A DNA stretch of 57,254 nt, from positions 1-57,254 of the IMG/VR virus record IMGVR_UViG_3300042344_000496. One strand, 5' to 3'. Made by a program: the position numbers and the translations under genes. The notes beneath the pieces are model-generated. The model saw nothing but the letters and a program-made list of their open reading frames with translations. It searched no databases and had not been told where the DNA came from. Below, one piece after another: positions 50,041 through 57,254 of the stretch. Source of the DNA: a virus. Each line of letters starts with the position of its first letter. Position 1 is the first letter of the stretch.

Positions 50041-50048
50041 TATTTATA
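50041..50048 (-). promoter_or_regulatory. Late promoter TATAAATA
   Basis: Minus-strand TATAAATA, eight-base gap (ATAAACAA) to ATG 50032; a predicted leader of two or three bases. Confidence 0.65.
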
Positions 50049-50070
50049 TTTAAATGTATAGTTTGTCCAC

Positions 50071-50098
50071 TTGACTTAGTTTTTATATGTGTTAATAT
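50071..50098 (+). promoter_or_regulatory. Early sigma70 promoter of the glycan cassette
   Basis: TTGACT (50071-50076), 16-base spacer, TAATAT (50093-50098), five bases (AACGT), ATG 50104. The only promoter I see for the nine-gene run. Confidence 0.65.
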
Positions 50099-50103
50099 AA
50101 CGT

Positions 50104-50664
50104 ATGACTTCTAAGATAACGTTTATTATACCTTCAGTTAATAGACCATCTTTAAAAAACACTTTACGTTCATTAGTAAAACAAACCAATCCTAATTGGG
50201 AATGTATAGTAATTTATGATGGTGTTGATGGGCCAAGATTTGATGATGATAGAATAAAAATAATCAAACATGAAAAGCTTGGTTTATTTGGTCCAGCTAA
50301 TGGACAGGCTGGTTTAGTTAGAAATGTTGGTATTAAAGAAGCTAAAACTGAATGGATAGGATTTTTAGATGACGATGATTCTATAAATGAAAATTATGTT
50401 GAAACATTGTTTTCGAAGTATGTTGATAATGATTTTGTTGTTTGGAGAATGAAATATAGCAATGGGTTGGTTTTACCACCATTTGAATTAAATGAGTTAG
50501 TTTTTGCTACCGTTGGAATTTCATTTTGTTATAAAAATAAATTCGATGGACTTCTATTTGAAAGAAATAGAGATGGTGAAGATTTTGATTTTTTAACCAA
50601 ATTAAAAGATCTTAGTAAAAACTATATTATCGCTCCAGAAGTATATTATAACGTTAGACATTAA
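50104..50664 (+). CDS. Glycosyltransferase family 2
   Basis: 186 residues, a compact GT-A catalytic domain. TFIIPSVNRPSLKNTLRSL is the GT2 opening strand and nucleotide site, CIVIYDGVDGPRFDD the second, GQAGLVRNVGIKEA the third, and EWIGFLDDDDSINENY the DxD metal site. It lacks the C-terminal extension of larger GT2 enzymes. Start of the glycan cassette; next gene two bases away. Donor and acceptor unknown. Confidence 0.85.
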   Translation: MTSKITFIIPSVNRPSLKNTLRSLVKQTNPNWECIVIYDGVDGPRFDDDRIKIIKHEKLGLFGPANGQAGLVRNVGIKEAKTEWIGFLDDDDSINENYVETLFSKYVDNDFVVWRMKYSNGLVLPPFELNELVFATVGISFCYKNKFDGLLFERNRDGEDFDFLTKLKDLSKNYIIAPEVYYNVRH

Positions 50665-50666
50665 TT

Positions 50667-51299
50667 ATGAAATTCTTTGAAAATTTCGATAAAGTTTATT
50701 GTATAAATTTGGATAGAAGATATGATAGATTTCTTAAATTCAAACAATGTATTGAAAAATATGATTTAGGTGAGTTTGAGAGAATATCCGCTGTTGATGG
50801 GGGGTATTTAAATCCTAGAGAATATAATTCTTCTCTTAAAAATGGAGAATTAGGTCTTCTATTAACGAATGAGAAAATATTACTTAATGCTAAAGCTAAC
50901 AATTATTCTTCAATTCTTATATTAGAGGATGATTGTACATTTACGGATGATATTTTAAATTATAAAAATCTTTTGGGATTCTTACCAAAAGATTGGGATA
51001 TGTATTATATGGGTGGCAATCATAATACACACATGGGGTTGCCAATTCCACCATTTGTTAATGAACGAGTTATTAAAATATCTAATACATATTCTACACA
51101 TTTCGTAGCTATAAAAAATAGTATATATGATGATGTTATTTCTCTGATTAAAATGTATAAGTATCCATTAGACGTTGCATACACTGCTATACAAAAAAGT
51201 AAAAATGTATATTGTTATTATCCCGGAATGGCTAAACAAATTTCAGATTTTTCAGATATTCAAAACATGACAACAGATTATGATTGGTTGATTAAATGA
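50667..51299 (+). CDS. Glycosyltransferase family 25
   Basis: 210 residues. KVYCINLDRRYDRFLKFKQC and FERISAVDGG are the GT25 opening; LGLLLTNEKILLNA and SILILEDDCTFTDD hold the conserved acidic site; THFVAIKNSIYD comes later. GT25 enzymes add galactose or related sugars to lipooligosaccharide or collagen-type acceptors. Cassette gene, two bases after GT2. Confidence 0.88.
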   Translation: MKFFENFDKVYCINLDRRYDRFLKFKQCIEKYDLGEFERISAVDGGYLNPREYNSSLKNGELGLLLTNEKILLNAKANNYSSILILEDDCTFTDDILNYKNLLGFLPKDWDMYYMGGNHNTHMGLPIPPFVNERVIKISNTYSTHFVAIKNSIYDDVISLIKMYKYPLDVAYTAIQKSKNVYCYYPGMAKQISDFSDIQNMTTDYDWLIK

Positions 51300-51308
51300 C
51301 TTATAACT

Positions 51309-52019
51309 ATGAATATAGGATTATTGATAATTTGCACTGGTAGGTATAATATTTTTTTGAATAGTTTATATGAATCTTGCGAGAAACATTTTTTACCTAA
51401 ACATAAAAAAACGTATTATGTATTCACCGAGGGAGATGTTCCGATTAATGAAAATGTAATTAAAATATATCAAGAATATATGGGATTTCCTAATGATACG
51501 CTTAAAAGATTTCATTTATTTCATAAGAATAACAATCTTCTTGGAAGAGAAGATTATTTATTTTTTTTAAATGCTAATATGTTATGCGTATCTGAAATTA
51601 ATGAGGAAATCATCCCATCACAAAATAATGATAATTTAATGGCTGTAAATCATCCCGGCTTTTACAATAAAAGTAATCTGGATTTTACGTATGAAAGGAA
51701 TATATCATCTAATTTTTATATACCTATTGGACAGGGTAAACATTATTATCAGGGATGTTTTAATGGTGGATCTTCTACCGAATTTTTAAAAATGTCTTAT
51801 CAATTATCTAAGTTGATTGATGAGGACGAGATGAAAGGAATTATACCTATTTGGTGGGATGAATCTGCATTAAATTGGTATCTTAGGGATAGAAATCCTC
51901 TATTAATAAATTCTGGATATGCTTATCCAGAAGGATGGGAATTACCAATGGATAAAAAAATTATTCAAAGAGATAAAAATAAACATGGTGGGTATAATTA
52001 CTTAAGAAAGATTATATAA
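51309..52019 (+). CDS. Glycosyltransferase family 6 (ABO / alpha-1,3-Gal(NAc) transferase type), NxN form
   Basis: 236 residues. GT6 features in order: YYVFTEGDVP, EDYLFFLNANMLCVSEI, VNHPGFY, YYQGCFNGGSSTEFLKM and PIWWDESALNWYL. The DxD metal motif of animal GT6 enzymes is N88-A89-N90 here (51570-51578), as in the bacterial GT6 group reported to work without metal (for example from Bacteroides ovatus). It probably adds Gal or GalNAc in alpha-1,3 linkage, often next to an alpha-1,2-fucose; the GT11 gene two genes on would provide that kind of substrate (inference). No signal anchor, so cytoplasmic. Confidence 0.87.
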   Translation: MNIGLLIICTGRYNIFLNSLYESCEKHFLPKHKKTYYVFTEGDVPINENVIKIYQEYMGFPNDTLKRFHLFHKNNNLLGREDYLFFLNANMLCVSEINEEIIPSQNNDNLMAVNHPGFYNKSNLDFTYERNISSNFYIPIGQGKHYYQGCFNGGSSTEFLKMSYQLSKLIDEDEMKGIIPIWWDESALNWYLRDRNPLLINSGYAYPEGWELPMDKKIIQRDKNKHGGYNYLRKII

Positions 52020-52022
52020 TAT

Positions 52023-52640
52023 ATGGGAATTTCAAACATTTTATATCCATTATTTTTAAAAGATTTAGAAGAAATCCAAAAACCATTACGTGAATGTAAT
52101 TTAATTGAATTAGGGATACAAGAAAATATACAAACAGGAAATTTTATTAGAAATGAATTGAAAGATTCTTTTAAGCAATATTTGAGTTTAGATTTACATG
52201 AAATTGATGGTGTTACTAAATGTGATCTTTCTCAATACGATCCAGAGAAATATAATTGCGATATCATTACAAATTTTGGAACTAGTGAACATGTAGAATA
52301 TGAAGATGGACAATATAATTGTTGGTTGAATATTCATTCGTGGTTAAAAGTTGGCGGGATTTCAATACATGAAATACCAAAAATAAATAATTGGTCTGGT
52401 CATTGTAGATATTATTGCGATTTTTCATTTTTTCAAAAATTCCAAAATTTTGGATATTCTATTATAAAATTGCAAGATAATTACTATCAATCTAATGGTT
52501 CTTTGGTGTATTGTGTATTAAAAAAGATTGAAGATGTAAATTTTATGGATAAAAAATCATTTTTCGAATCTATTATCATTGATAATAATATTAATCTATC
52601 GTCAATTAATAAATTAAACAATCCTAAAAATTTGATGTAA
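52023..52640 (+). CDS. Class I SAM-dependent methyltransferase-like protein
   Basis: 205 residues. The Rossmann-type pattern is weak at the N-terminus (CNLIELGIQENIQTG), then YLSLDLHEIDGVTKCDLSQY, DIITNFGTSEHVE and LKVGGISIHEIP (motifs II-IV and the post-core strand). An unusual NWSGHCRYYCDFSFF follows. It probably methylates a sugar or a small substrate in the same glycan. It starts three bases after GT6. The family is assigned at fold level only. Confidence 0.7.
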   Translation: MGISNILYPLFLKDLEEIQKPLRECNLIELGIQENIQTGNFIRNELKDSFKQYLSLDLHEIDGVTKCDLSQYDPEKYNCDIITNFGTSEHVEYEDGQYNCWLNIHSWLKVGGISIHEIPKINNWSGHCRYYCDFSFFQKFQNFGYSIIKLQDNYYQSNGSLVYCVLKKIEDVNFMDKKSFFESIIIDNNINLSSINKLNNPKNLM

Positions 52641-52644
52641 TATT

Positions 52645-53247
52645 ATGGAAATAGTAATTAAAGAACACACATTGTTTTCAGAACTTTTTAATGATGAACT
52701 AGTCATAATTGATTTGGGAGCATGTAGAGGAGAATTTATAGAAAAAATTAATGAAATGTTTAATGTAAAAAAAGCAATTTTAGTGGAAGCCAATCCTACT
52801 AATTATTCTAAATTAATTCGTAGAAATAATTATATTCTTTATAATAATGCTATTTCTGATATAAATGGATCTAGTATTATATTTTATGAAGATGAGAAAT
52901 CTCCTTATAATGGATCGTATGTTTTTAATTATTTTTCGGGTAAACCACATGATATTAAAACAATAACTTTGGAGCAAATTTTTATTGATAATAATATAGA
53001 TTATGTTGACATATTGAAAGTTGATATTGAAGGTGCTGAATATGATTTATTAAATTCTATTTCTGATGAAATATATTCTAAAATAAAACAACTTACTATA
53101 GAATTTCATGATTTTATAGACTCCTCTTATAAACAAAAAACGAATGATATAATTCGTAAATTAAACTCTTTAGGTTTTAAACATAAGTCTAAACCTATCA
53201 ATTATATGAATAATTCGGAAAATTATGATGTAATTTTTTATAGATAA
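52645..53247 (+). CDS. FkbM-family methyltransferase
   Basis: 200 residues. VIIDLGACRGEFIEKIN is the SAM-binding glycine motif, KKAILVEANPTNYSKL the acidic second motif, NNAISDINGSSIIFY and KTITLEQIF then YVDILKVDIEGAEYDLL the FkbM hallmark. FkbM enzymes O-methylate sugars or polyketides. Methylation may cap the phage-directed glycan. Confidence 0.88.
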   Translation: MEIVIKEHTLFSELFNDELVIIDLGACRGEFIEKINEMFNVKKAILVEANPTNYSKLIRRNNYILYNNAISDINGSSIIFYEDEKSPYNGSYVFNYFSGKPHDIKTITLEQIFIDNNIDYVDILKVDIEGAEYDLLNSISDEIYSKIKQLTIEFHDFIDSSYKQKTNDIIRKLNSLGFKHKSKPINYMNNSENYDVIFYR

Positions 53248-53248
53248 T

Positions 53249-54037
53249 ATGAGTAAACATATAATTTATTCTGAATTGAAGGGTGGCTTGGGGAATATGT
53301 TATTTCAAATAGCTGCTGCTGTTTCATTAGGTATTGAACAAAATAAGGAAGTAATCTTTATAGATTCTACTCATCAAGGAACTATCCATAAAAGTGTAAA
53401 TTTTTATTTTGATAATATTTTTAGAAAGCTAAAGTTTTCCAATGTAATTTATGAAAACATTTTTTATTCTGAACAAAATTTTTCATATCAAAAAATACCA
53501 AATGTTAATAATAACATTAGATTGAATGGATACTTTCAGAGTGAAAAATATTTTCTACCAGTTAAGCAACAAATATTAGATTTATTTTCTATGGATGTAG
53601 AATCTAAGAAATTTATATCTGATAAATATTTTGAATTTAACTTCGATGATTTTTGTTCCATTCATGTTAGAAGAGGTGACTATTTAAAGTATCCAAATAT
53701 CCATCCTGTTTGTGAACTTAATTATTATACACAATGTGTATCTAATATAAACTCTAAAAATTTATTTATATTTTCTGATGATATAGATTGGTGTATGTCT
53801 AACTTTGATTTTAAAGATAAAAACGTATTCTTTTCTTCAGAAAATAGAGATTATATAGATTTGTGGATTATGTCATTGTGTAGAGAGAATATTATTGCGA
53901 ATTCCACATTTTCTTGGTGGGGGGCTTGGCTTAATAAGCATGAACATAAAAAAGTGTTTTATCCAAAGAGGTGGTTTGGATCTTCTATAAATCATGATAC
54001 TAAAGATTTGTGTCCTAATGATTGGATAAGTGTATAA
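53249..54037 (+). CDS. Alpha-1,2-fucosyltransferase-type enzyme (GT11)
   Basis: 262 residues. GGLGNMLFQIAAAVSLG (about 11-27) opens the GT11 fold; FCSIHVRRGDYLKYPNIHP carries the HxRRGD nucleotide-sugar motif; NSTFSWWGAWLN is the third hallmark. It transfers L-fucose, or in some bacteria a fucose-like sugar such as colitose, from its GDP form. The next three genes make GDP-linked sugars, so donor and transferase are encoded together. Confidence 0.92.
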   Translation: MSKHIIYSELKGGLGNMLFQIAAAVSLGIEQNKEVIFIDSTHQGTIHKSVNFYFDNIFRKLKFSNVIYENIFYSEQNFSYQKIPNVNNNIRLNGYFQSEKYFLPVKQQILDLFSMDVESKKFISDKYFEFNFDDFCSIHVRRGDYLKYPNIHPVCELNYYTQCVSNINSKNLFIFSDDIDWCMSNFDFKDKNVFFSSENRDYIDLWIMSLCRENIIANSTFSWWGAWLNKHEHKKVFYPKRWFGSSINHDTKDLCPNDWISV

Positions 54038-54040
54038 TTT

Positions 54041-54964
54041 ATGAAAATTTTAATTACTGGAGCTTATGGTATGGTTGGATCTTCTCTTAGGAAAATATTA
54101 GGAATAGATCATATCTATCATAATAGAAAAGCAGCTGATCTTCTTAATAAAGAAGAAACCGAGAGATATATTACTAATAGTGTTTTAAACTTAGGTGTTG
54201 ATACTATAATTCATTGTGCTGCAAAAGTTGGTGGTGTGCAAGCCAATTCGTCAAATAATGAAACATTTTTTATTGAAAATTACATTATTAATAATAATGT
54301 AATAGATGCTGCTCTTAAAAATAAAGTTAAAAATTTTGTAAATCTTTCTTCTACTTGTATATTTCCAAACGAAAATATAACATATCCATTAACCGCAGAT
54401 CAAATAGATGTAGGTAAACCACACATATCCAATCATGGTTATTCTTATGCAAAAAGAATCTCTGGATATCAAACTAAGAGTATTCGATTAATGACTGGAT
54501 TAAATTGGATTACTGTTGTTCCAACAAATGTATATGGTCCAAATGATAACTTCAATCCAAACTACAGTCACATTATACCCGGTATAATAATGCGTGCTTA
54601 TAATTGTAAAAAGAATAATGAAAAATTAGTTGTTTGGGGTGATGGGAGTCCATTAAGACAATTTATACATACTGATGATTTAGCGAAAAACATTCTTTGG
54701 GCTATTGAAAATTGGAATTCTGAAATTCCATTTATGGCTATAAATGAAAAGGAGTATTCTGTTATGGATGTAGTTAAAAATGTAGCAGATGCTTTTAAAA
54801 TTAATCGAAATGATTTAATTTTCGATTCGACAAAACCTAGCGGACAATTTAGGAAACCAGCTAAAACGGATATTCCAGATAGTTATAAATTTATTGAATT
54901 AAAGGATGGATTGACAAGCACCATAGAATGGGTAAATTCAAATTATAACTTTATAAGAAAATGA
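54041..54964 (+). CDS. fcl: GDP-L-fucose synthase / GDP-L-colitose synthase-type epimerase-reductase
   Basis: 307 residues. Short-chain dehydrogenase fold: ILITGAYGMVGSSL NADP site; AAKVGGVQANS; catalytic Ser/Cys in NLSSTCIFP (S104, C106), YSYAK (Y134, K138) and His177 in NYSHIIPG, all matching E. coli Fcl positions. It epimerises C3/C5 (or C5 alone) and reduces C4 of GDP-4-keto-6-deoxymannose, giving GDP-L-fucose; the ColC homologue does the same on the 3-deoxy form. Motifs cannot tell the two apart. It overlaps the ColD-like gene by four bases. Confidence 0.9.
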   Translation: MKILITGAYGMVGSSLRKILGIDHIYHNRKAADLLNKEETERYITNSVLNLGVDTIIHCAAKVGGVQANSSNNETFFIENYIINNNVIDAALKNKVKNFVNLSSTCIFPNENITYPLTADQIDVGKPHISNHGYSYAKRISGYQTKSIRLMTGLNWITVVPTNVYGPNDNFNPNYSHIIPGIIMRAYNCKKNNEKLVVWGDGSPLRQFIHTDDLAKNILWAIENWNSEIPFMAINEKEYSVMDVVKNVADAFKINRNDLIFDSTKPSGQFRKPAKTDIPDSYKFIELKDGLTSTIEWVNSNYNFIRK

Positions 54965-56121
54965 AAAAAATTGATCTGGTTCAAGACACTATAGATAATA
55001 AAGATATAGACAATCTCATAGAATGGCTTAAAACATATCCTCGTCTAACTAAAGGACCAAAAACATTAGAGTTTGAAAGTAAATGGTCTGAATGGTTGGG
55101 AACCAAATATTCAGTATTTGTAAATTCTGGATCGTCGGCAAATTTGATGATGATATATTCTTTGAAAGTTTTAAATAAACTTAAAAACAATAAGATATGT
55201 GTACCATCTTTATGTTGGGCTACAGACTTAGCTCCAGTTCTTCAATTTGATTTACAACCAATATTAATAGATTGTAATTTAGAAAATCTATCTGTTGATA
55301 TTAATCACTTAGAAAAAGTATTCATTGAAGAATCTCCATCAGTATTAATTTTAGTTTCTGTATTGGGGTTATCTCCTGATATGAATAAGATTGTAGAATT
55401 GTGTAAAAAGTATGATGTAATCCTTTTAGAAGATAATTGTGAATCTCAAGGAACTAAATTCAATAATATTAAACTTGGAAATTTTGGTCTGATGTCTTCG
55501 TTCTCTACATATTTTGGTCATACTATGTCTACGATTGAAGGAGGGATGATTTGTACAAATAATCATGAAATATATGAAACATTACTTCAACTGAGAAGTC
55601 ATGGATGGGATAGAGATTTGTCCAAAGAGACTCAACTTAATCTTAGAAGTGAATGGGGTGTTTCGAATTTTTCGGCATTATATACTTTTTATATACCCGG
55701 GTTTAATTTAAGAAGTACTGATTTACAAGCTCATATTGGTTTGAGGCAATTGGATAAGGTTGACGATATGATTGAAAAAAGATTTTTGAATTTTTTATCT
55801 TACAAATCTATATTAGAAAATAGAGTTTGGTTTCCTAAAACATTTAAAAATGAATACACCTCAAATTTTGCTATACCAGTTATTACTGATACAATAGAAC
55901 AAAAAAATAAATTAATTGAATTACTTAATAAAAATGAAGTAGCATCTAGACCATTAATATCTGGATCTATGGGGACTCAGCCATTTTATAAAAGAAAATA
56001 CGGCGAATACATTTTGCCTAATTGTTCTATTGTCGATGATAGAGGTATATATGTTCCAAATCATGATAAAATGAATAAAGAAGATGTTGAAAAAATTTGT
56101 TCTTTAATACTTAGTGTTTAA
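54961..56121 (+). CDS. colD: ColD-type GDP-4-keto-6-deoxymannose 3-dehydratase (DegT fold, Lys to His)
   Basis: 386 residues, DegT/DnrJ/EryC1 fold type I PLP enzyme: VNSGSSANLMMI, VPSLCWATDLAPVL, ILLEDNCESQGTKFNN, then FSTYFGHTMSTIEGG. In sugar aminotransferases this last motif has the PLP-binding Lys six residues before EGG; here it is His187 (55519-55521). That is the ColD signature: the histidine serves as the base and the enzyme removes the 3-hydroxyl with glutamate as amino donor. LRSHGWDRDL and PGFNLRSTDLQAHIG also match ColD as I remember it. With Gmd upstream in the pathway the product would be GDP-4-keto-3,6-dideoxymannose. Confidence 0.87.
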   Translation: MKKIDLVQDTIDNKDIDNLIEWLKTYPRLTKGPKTLEFESKWSEWLGTKYSVFVNSGSSANLMMIYSLKVLNKLKNNKICVPSLCWATDLAPVLQFDLQPILIDCNLENLSVDINHLEKVFIEESPSVLILVSVLGLSPDMNKIVELCKKYDVILLEDNCESQGTKFNNIKLGNFGLMSSFSTYFGHTMSTIEGGMICTNNHEIYETLLQLRSHGWDRDLSKETQLNLRSEWGVSNFSALYTFYIPGFNLRSTDLQAHIGLRQLDKVDDMIEKRFLNFLSYKSILENRVWFPKTFKNEYTSNFAIPVITDTIEQKNKLIELLNKNEVASRPLISGSMGTQPFYKRKYGEYILPNCSIVDDRGIYVPNHDKMNKEDVEKICSLILSV

Positions 56122-56124
56122 TTT

Positions 56125-57102
56125 ATGGATAAGAAAGTTGCATTAATAACTGGAATAAATGGTCAGGATGGTTCATATCTTTCCGAATTACTTTTGGAAA
56201 ATGGTTATGAAGTTCATGGCGTTTTAAAGAGAAACTCCATTTCAGAAAATCAAACTGCTAGAATCGACCATTTAATGGACAAAATTAATTTACATTATGG
56301 TGATTTGACTGATATATCATCTTTGATGTCTATTATTAAAAGATCCAATCCAGCAGAAATATATAATTTAGCGGCACAATCACATGTGAGAATTTCATTC
56401 GAACAACCCATTTATACAGCTAATGTTACTGGATTGGGAACATTAAATCTATTGGAATCTGTTAGATTAACTAATGATAAGATAAAAATTTATCAAGCTT
56501 CTTCTTCTGAGATGTTTGGAAACAGTATAGATTCTGATGGGTTTCAAAGAGAAACAACACCGCTCAATCCAGTATCACCATATGGATGTTCTAAAGTTTT
56601 TTCATACAATATATGTAGAAACTATAGGAATTCTTACAACATGTTTATTTCAAATGGAATACTTTTTAATCATGAGTCTCCAAGAAGAGGCACAAATTTT
56701 GTGACAAACAAAGTTTGTAAAGAAGCTGTAAAAATAAAATTAGGTTTATCTAAAAATCTTAAGTTAGGCAATTTAAATGCAACTAGAGATTGGGGTCATG
56801 CTAAAGATTATGTTAAAGCTATGATGGCGATTCTGCAATTGGAACATTCTGATGATTATGTGTGTTCTACAGGTATATCTCATTCTGTAAGAGATTTGTG
56901 TGAATATGTTTTCTCATCTTTAAATATGGATTATAATTTTTATGTCACCTTAGATGAAAAATTTTTAAGACCAGAAGAATTACACGATTTGAAAGGAGAT
57001 TGTAGTAAACTTAAAATAGCTACTGGATGGAAACCAGAATATTCATTCGAACAAATGTTGGATGAAATGATAGCTCATTGGATGGATTTGTATAAGAAAT
57101 AA
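56125..57102 (+). CDS. gmd: GDP-mannose 4,6-dehydratase
   Basis: 325 residues, shorter than E. coli Gmd (373), as in other phage forms. ALITGINGQDGSYLSELLLE is the NADP motif; IYNLAAQSHVRISFEQP and ASSSEMFGN (with Glu129) precede SPYGCSK (Tyr153, Lys157); LFNHESPRRGTNFV and NLNATRDWGHAKDYV are typical Gmd. It converts GDP-mannose to GDP-4-keto-6-deoxymannose, the substrate of both the Fcl-type and ColD-type neighbours. Last gene of the cassette; three bases after ColD. Confidence 0.95.
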   Translation: MDKKVALITGINGQDGSYLSELLLENGYEVHGVLKRNSISENQTARIDHLMDKINLHYGDLTDISSLMSIIKRSNPAEIYNLAAQSHVRISFEQPIYTANVTGLGTLNLLESVRLTNDKIKIYQASSSEMFGNSIDSDGFQRETTPLNPVSPYGCSKVFSYNICRNYRNSYNMFISNGILFNHESPRRGTNFVTNKVCKEAVKIKLGLSKNLKLGNLNATRDWGHAKDYVKAMMAILQLEHSDDYVCSTGISHSVRDLCEYVFSSLNMDYNFYVTLDEKFLRPEELHDLKGDCSKLKIATGWKPEYSFEQMLDEMIAHWMDLYKK

Positions 57103-57105
57103 ATC

Positions 57106-57134
57106 TTGATACCCGATTTGTTCTATACTATGAT
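57106..57134 (+). promoter_or_regulatory. Early sigma70 promoter, leaderless layout
   Basis: TTGATA (57106-57111), 17-base spacer, TATGAT (57129-57134), six bases (AGAAAT), ATG 57141. It begins right after the gmd stop. Confidence 0.85.
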
Positions 57135-57140
57135 AGAAAT

Positions 57141-57254
57141 ATGTCAGGAATTTTTGATTACATCGATTCAGTACTCTACAAGAATGAAAATCTTGTAATA
57201 GATGAAAGAAATGTTGAATTTAATGGATACATGCTTAATCGCTGGTTGAGCATG
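57141..57254 (+). CDS. gp62: Partial gene, probable clamp-loader small subunit (T4 gp62-like)
   Basis: The first 38 codons only; it runs off the right edge. MSGIFDYIDSVLYKNENL leads to FNGYMLNRWLSM. The pattern F-x-Y/F-M/I-x-N-R-x-L-S after a short acidic helix reminds me of gp62 N-termini in aquatic T4-like phages, where it partners gp44 to load clamp gp45. The strong leaderless early promoter fits a replication gene. With so few residues the identity is tentative. Confidence 0.5.
   Translation, partial: MSGIFDYIDSVLYKNENLVIDERNVEFNGYMLNRWLSM

Noticed and set aside
6899-50048. TAAATA boxes as Bacteroidota-type TAnnTTTG promoters
   Set aside because: The TTTG part is missing, the boxes match the T4 late consensus, a gp55 gene is present, and early promoters are plain TTGACA/TATAAT with 16-17 spacers.
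54961-56121. Plain perosamine synthase-type sugar aminotransferase
   Set aside because: The PLP lysine is replaced by His187, so ordinary transamination through an internal aldimine is not possible; the ColD-type dehydratase reading fits better.
1-57254. tRNA or rRNA genes
   Set aside because: I saw no cloverleaf with a TTCGANTC-type arm in the gaps, which are nearly all under 80 bases. A tRNA scan of 44134-44480 would settle the one larger gap.

Overview
The window is an AT-rich stretch (roughly 30% G+C by eye) of a T4-like contractile-tailed phage (Caudoviricetes, myovirus morphology). The evidence is a set of T4 core genes: terminase gp17, sheath gp18, tube gp19, tail assembly and baseplate genes, DNA polymerase gp43, helicase gp41, primase gp61, clamp gp45, SSB gp32, UvsX/UvsY/UvsW, gp46/gp47, the late sigma factor gp55, and probably clamp-loader gp62 at the right edge. 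PhoH, many sugar enzymes and the gene order (uvsY-uvsW-55-47-46; 43-x-uvsX; 41...32...45) recall aquatic T4-like phages such as cyanophages. No photosynthesis gene is present and the host cannot be assigned. Promoters are of the ordinary TTGACA/TATAAT type, and Shine-Dalgarno sites are nearly absent.

Layout. 1-15143 (minus): virion module from gp17 through tube and sheath to tape measure, gp48-like, gp53-like and a cut-off gene. 15218-24121: mostly plus-strand late genes (acidic and basic small proteins, gp14-like neck protein, two lectin/Ig proteins) with minus-strand fibre and Ig genes. 24118-43464 (mostly minus): replication, recombination and late-transcription genes, interrupted by two glycosyltransferases, an Ig protein and one plus-strand late gene. 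43499-49226 (plus): small genes, a GIY-YIG nuclease, a 347-base gene-free stretch with a 40-bp direct repeat, then PhoH, NUDIX and P-loop genes. 49223-50032 (minus): a fibre-like gene. 50104-57102 (plus): a nine-gene glycan cassette (GT2, GT25, GT6, two methyltransferases, GT11, a GDP-fucose-synthase-type epimerase/reductase, a ColD-type dehydratase and GDP-mannose 4,6-dehydratase). 57141-end: start of a gp62-like gene.

Two observations stand out. (1) Both promoter classes sit directly against start codons. Sigma70-type early promoters place the -10 box 5-8 bases before the start codon. T4-type late boxes (TATAAATA and variants) mostly end 5-6 bases before it. Transcription should therefore begin at or within a few bases of the start codon, making mRNAs leaderless, and this rule revises several gene starts. 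(2) The sugar cassette encodes the enzymes expected for a GDP-linked 3,6-dideoxyhexose (GDP-colitose-like) or GDP-fucose, with a DegT-fold enzyme whose PLP lysine is replaced by histidine as in ColD, next to a GT11 fucosyl-type transferase and a GT6 transferase with NxN in place of DxD. Further points are a lectin-like domain apparently split between two genes, about ten Ig-like domains in four proteins, and a family of short N-termini resembling the T4 capsid-targeting sequence.
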